Positions 60,988 through 64,000 of a DNA stretch of 64,000 bases are shown piece after piece. The stretch comes from Phanerodontia chrysosporium. Its lineage: Eukaryota; Basidiomycota; Agaricomycetes; Polyporales; Phanerochaetaceae. Below the pieces are notes generated by a model. The model was not told the DNA's origin, made no database searches, and saw only the letters and a program-made list of their open reading frames with translations. The number at the start of each line of letters is the position of its first letter. The first letter of the stretch is position 1. The stretch lies in assembly GCA_001910725.1 (NCBI GenBank), contig MJGA01000017.1, positions 62,001 to 126,000 on the forward strand, in the 5' to 3' direction. A program made the position numbers and the translations under genes.

Positions 60988-62794
60988 ATGGACTGGACGT
61001 TTCTCATACGGCATGGTGCTTGGCTTGTTGCTGCTCTCATGGCTTGGACTGTGAGCCTCTGGGGCTCGGGCGAGCTAGAAGCTACGGTGCAGGGATTGCG
61101 CATGCGAGTGCGTCAGTACGTGGTTTTTGAGCCTGCCAAGCCAGTTTCGACGCGTCGGGTTGCTCGCGGACGTCGCGCTGGAAGCGTCGGACGCCGATGT
61201 GACTGCGGTCATCCTGAATTGGTCGCGCTTTCCAAACGTTCTGAAGATTGCTTCGACACTGTGTTCGCCATCGCTTGACGGGGTCATCGCTGAAGTCTTC
61301 ATATGGAATAATAACCCAAAGCCAATAACACACAACGTGCGACACGCAAAATCTACCCTGAACATGGGATGCGAAGCCTCACACCATCTACCCTAGGACT
61401 TCGCCGGTACTGGTTGTTCGCCGTCGAAGCTTAGAATATACAACTCCCCACAGAACGTGTATTTCCAGGCCAGGTTCCTCGCATGTGCCCAGGCCCGGAC
61501 CCCTTATTGCTTCATTCAAGTGCGCTATCTCGTCGAACCATCTCGCGTTCACACTGACGCTCCACAGGATGATGATTACCTCGTCATCCCTGAAGTTGTT
61601 CTCGCGTTACACGGGAGAATTCGCGACCTTACACACCCGCATACAGTCCACTTGCTACCTCCGCATGAGCACCTCTCGTCAACCCTGCGCGAAATACGGG
61701 TCGACGGTCTCGCCCCGGTCCATACCTCATTTGCCTGGCTGGGACATGGCGCAATGCTTCACCGCTCCGAGGCCGCCGACTTCATGGCTCTCATGCATAC
61801 CCTCAACGCTTCTGACGCTGAGCTCAAGATGGCCGACAACTACTACACGATATTAAGTAACCGGCCTCCGGAGATATGGTTTGATCAGGGCATCGAGCTT
61901 GGTGGTGGACAGCCTTTCACCGTGGGCCAGGACGGAGAGAGCAGGAATAACCGGCATATCGTGAGTACTATTACACTGGTGCTGTGCTGGATTGTTCATT
62001 CGTCGTACTAGCTGCGTGCCACCGAGTACCTCGCGGCCCTCTTGAGAGCTCCGAGTACGGAGCACTTAGTTTACGTGTCCCGGGACCCTGAGCTCATCGA
62101 AACATCAGTGGCTCGAGCACCCTGCCGGGGCGCACGATGCGTGCTCGAGACCAACATCGCGCTCTTACCCGGCGATCTCGAGCACATCAGCACGACTCCG
62201 AGCAATATACTACAGTTGGAAACACGCAACCGAGCGCGCCTTAGCGACGACGCGACACAATTATACCTACGGCATGCGCCGTTGCAGGCCGTCGATGACC
62301 GGAATGAGACATACTTCCGAAGCTTGTTCAGTGCGTGCTTTTGTTCTGAGAAAGGACGTGTCTTCACATGCGACGCCCATCTACAGACGCAGCCGCAGGG
62401 GACTATCTTGTTCTGGACCTCTGCCGTCAGAAGGAATTCCGTCGCTAAGAATGGTGGTGCTGGTCGGTTCAGGTGATCATACCATCCTGAAGGCTTGTGA
62501 ATTGGAGTCGTCCGTGGACGGTCTCACATGGGTACGTCGTGCGAACCTTGTATTCTGTCGGCCAGTTGTAAACTAAATTCTACGCAGGATCCCATGTGGC
62601 AGAGTCTCAGATGCCAGTCCCAGCTAGACACGACGCTACAGAGATGTCACTTTGACTTGTCTTCTGGTCCACTCTCGGAGAAGGCCTTATCAACTCCGCG
62701 TGCGCCCGTTACAGCGCGTTTTGTCAGATTGAGACTCCGAGAAAATGTCGATATTCCTTGGAAAATACACGAAATATACCTGGAGTCTATGTAA
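60988..62794 (+). CDS. DxD glycosyltransferase (GT64/exostosin-like) with discoidin-like C-terminus
   Basis: A signal anchor (LIRHGAWLVAALMAWTVSLW) near the start MDWTFLIRHG suggests a Golgi or secretory protein. The catalytic part has VTAVILNWSRFPNVLKIAST, VIAEVFIWNNNPKP, NVYFQARFLACAQARTPYCF and, after an intron, the metal-binding QDDDYLVIPEVVLALHGRI; the pattern resembles exostosin-type GT64. Further on: RVDGLAPVHTSFAWLGHGAM, KMADNYYTILSNRPPEIWFD and GGGQPFTVGQ. The C-terminal 150 residues contain AAAGDYLVLDLCRQKEFRR, ELESSVDGLTWDPMW and ARFVRLRLRENVDIPWKIHE, which look like a discoidin (F5/8 type C) fold that may bind glycans. Introns fit near 61084-61140, 61340-61395, 61519-61568, 61962-62010, 62331-62388 and 62532-62587. 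One base is missing near 62434. Donor and product are unknown. Confidence 0.72.
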
Positions 62795-63063
62795 TTCTCC
62801 ATATAGCTTTCATGAGATTACATGGCCTGACGGACGTGAGCAAGTGGAAGGACAATGTGCAATTCGGGGACGGAAGCAGTTTCCTACTCGCGCGTCCTGA
62901 CCAATGGCGGGCCGGCGGCAGTGACAGAAGGCGCCCGTTGGACATGCTTGCCCCGAATCAAATACGTGCATGCTCTATCGCTCATGGCCGCCTTGAGTCA
63001 GCCCCTTTCTTTCGCTTGTACCACTACCACGTCTGTCGCAGACGCACCGGAAAGTTGCTGGCG
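62795..63063. other. Short intergenic stretch
   Basis: Between two plus-strand genes; holds the promoter of the MoaA gene. Nothing else is seen. Confidence 0.4.
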
Positions 63064-64000
63064 ATGCTGTCGCGAACCGCGTTGTGCGCGGGAAGAGCGC
63101 GCGCTGTGTCCGCGCGGGGGTTGAAGACCGCTGCCGTAGCAGAGCAGGCGTATCCCGTCCCGCTGGACCAGCAGCTCAGAGCCAGGGTGAGCCCGTCTAT
63201 CTGGCATCATTGGACATAGCGTGGGCTCACCGCGATGATTCTCGCACAGGCCCGGATCGCAGAGATTGATGCTGAGAAGGGTGGTGTCTCGCCGTTCCTG
63301 GTGGATACGTTCCGTCGCCAACACAACTATTTGCGCATCTCGCTCACGGAGCGATGCAACCTTCGATGTATGCGCATATATTTTTCTTTCTGTGACAGCT
63401 GCACATGCTCAACGGTACCGCGGCGGCTTCTAGGCTTTTATTGCATGCCGAGCGAAGGCGTAGAGCTCTCGCCGAACGGGCACATCCTCACGGATGAGGA
63501 AGTTGTACGGCTGGCAACGCTGTTTGTGCGCAACGGTGTCACGAAAATCAGGCTGACAGGTGGAGAGCCCACTGTCCGCAAGGGTCTCCTCCGAATCGTC
63601 GGTGAGCAGTTTGACCCATAACGATATCCCGGCGCAGTCCACCCTAATTGCTCGACCAATCACGACGCAGGCCGCCTGAACGAGCTGCGCAAGTACGGCC
63701 TTGAGTCCATAGGTATCACGACCAACGGCATTGCATTACACCGCAAGTTGCCTGAGTTGGTTGAGAACGGTCTCACGCACTTGAACCTGAGGTACATTGC
63801 TTTGAGTCAATCATGAAGCATATGCTTATGTCTTCGGTGCCTTAGCCTCGACACCTTAGATCCCTTCAAGTTTGAAATCATGACTCGGCGTCCCGGGCAC
63901 GAAGCCGTCTTGCGGGCCTTGACTGTAGCTTTGGAATCCCCATTGCGCTCGGTAAAGCTAAATGCAGTGATCATCAAGGGTTTGAACGACCATGAGGTGC
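63064..64000 (+). CDS. Molybdenum cofactor biosynthesis protein A (MoaA/MOCS1A), 3' part outside window
   Basis: Radical SAM GTP 3',8-cyclase, first step of molybdopterin synthesis, in mitochondria. [20 protein letters not shown] is a basic import presequence. The next exon has [20 protein letters not shown]. The iron-sulfur motif reads CNLRCFYCMP once the intron at about 63370-63430 is removed, giving the required CxxxCxxC. Then come [60 protein letters not shown] and [20 protein letters not shown], all typical of MoaA. Introns fit near 63188-63249, 63602-63671 and 63793-63846. The frame is intact up to the window end at [11 protein letters not shown]. MoaC is fused in some fungal genes; this cannot be judged here. 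Confidence 0.93.

Overview
The window is nuclear DNA of a filamentous basidiomycete, most likely a polypore-type agaricomycete. The evidence is intron-dense genes (introns mostly 48-65 nt, GT-AG), strong GC bias at third codon positions that creates long antisense shadow frames, and the gene set itself: a chitin synthase of the Chs3 type, a GT69 mannosyltransferase, a fungal RNA-dependent RNA polymerase and DUF3140. No organism name can be proven from the sequence alone.

Layout. 1-7.6 kb: the 3' part of the TORC1 subunit raptor (+) and a CorA/Mnr2-type Mg2+ transporter (+). 7.6-12.2 kb: an RNA-dependent RNA polymerase of the RNAi pathway (-). 12.2-19.6 kb: a dispersed repeat copy, a fucosyltransferase-like membrane enzyme (-) and the RNase P/MRP subunit Rpp1/Rpp30 (+). 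19.6-23.9 kb: two tandem paralogues of an unrecognised two-module protein (+). 23.9-27.7 kb: a gene-poor island with a second, inverted copy of the dispersed repeat and a 1.7-kb candidate DNA transposon with long inverted arms, a near-perfect 9-bp flanking duplication and tRNA-like sequences in both arms. 27.8-39.8 kb: GH89 alpha-N-acetylglucosaminidase (+), ribosomal protein eL28 (-), GTPase Nog2 (-), a DUF3140 protein (-), a GT69 glycosyltransferase (-), a Sec14-like lipid-transfer protein (-) and, divergently, NOP10 (+). 40.9-47.7 kb: chitin synthase (+) and a second fucosyltransferase-like paralogue (+). 47.9-58.7 kb: enolase, an O-methyltransferase, Utp13 and a forkhead transcription factor (all -). 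59.4-64 kb: a mitochondrial NIPSNAP protein (-), a DxD glycosyltransferase with a discoidin-like tail (+) and the 5' part of the molybdenum cofactor enzyme MoaA/MOCS1A (+).

Themes. Five genes serve RNA or ribosome maturation (Rpp1, eL28, Nog2, NOP10, Utp13). Six act on glycans or the cell wall (GH89, GT69, chitin synthase, two fucosyltransferase-like genes, the discoidin-tailed glycosyltransferase). These look like neighbours rather than operons.

Caution. Many otherwise healthy, conserved genes, including enolase, chitin synthase, Nog2 and raptor, need one base added at one or more places to stay in frame, often in a homopolymer. I read this as consensus sequencing error and not gene decay, so these genes are annotated as genes. 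Exon coordinates are my own reading of splice signals and homology recalled from known families; no search was run.
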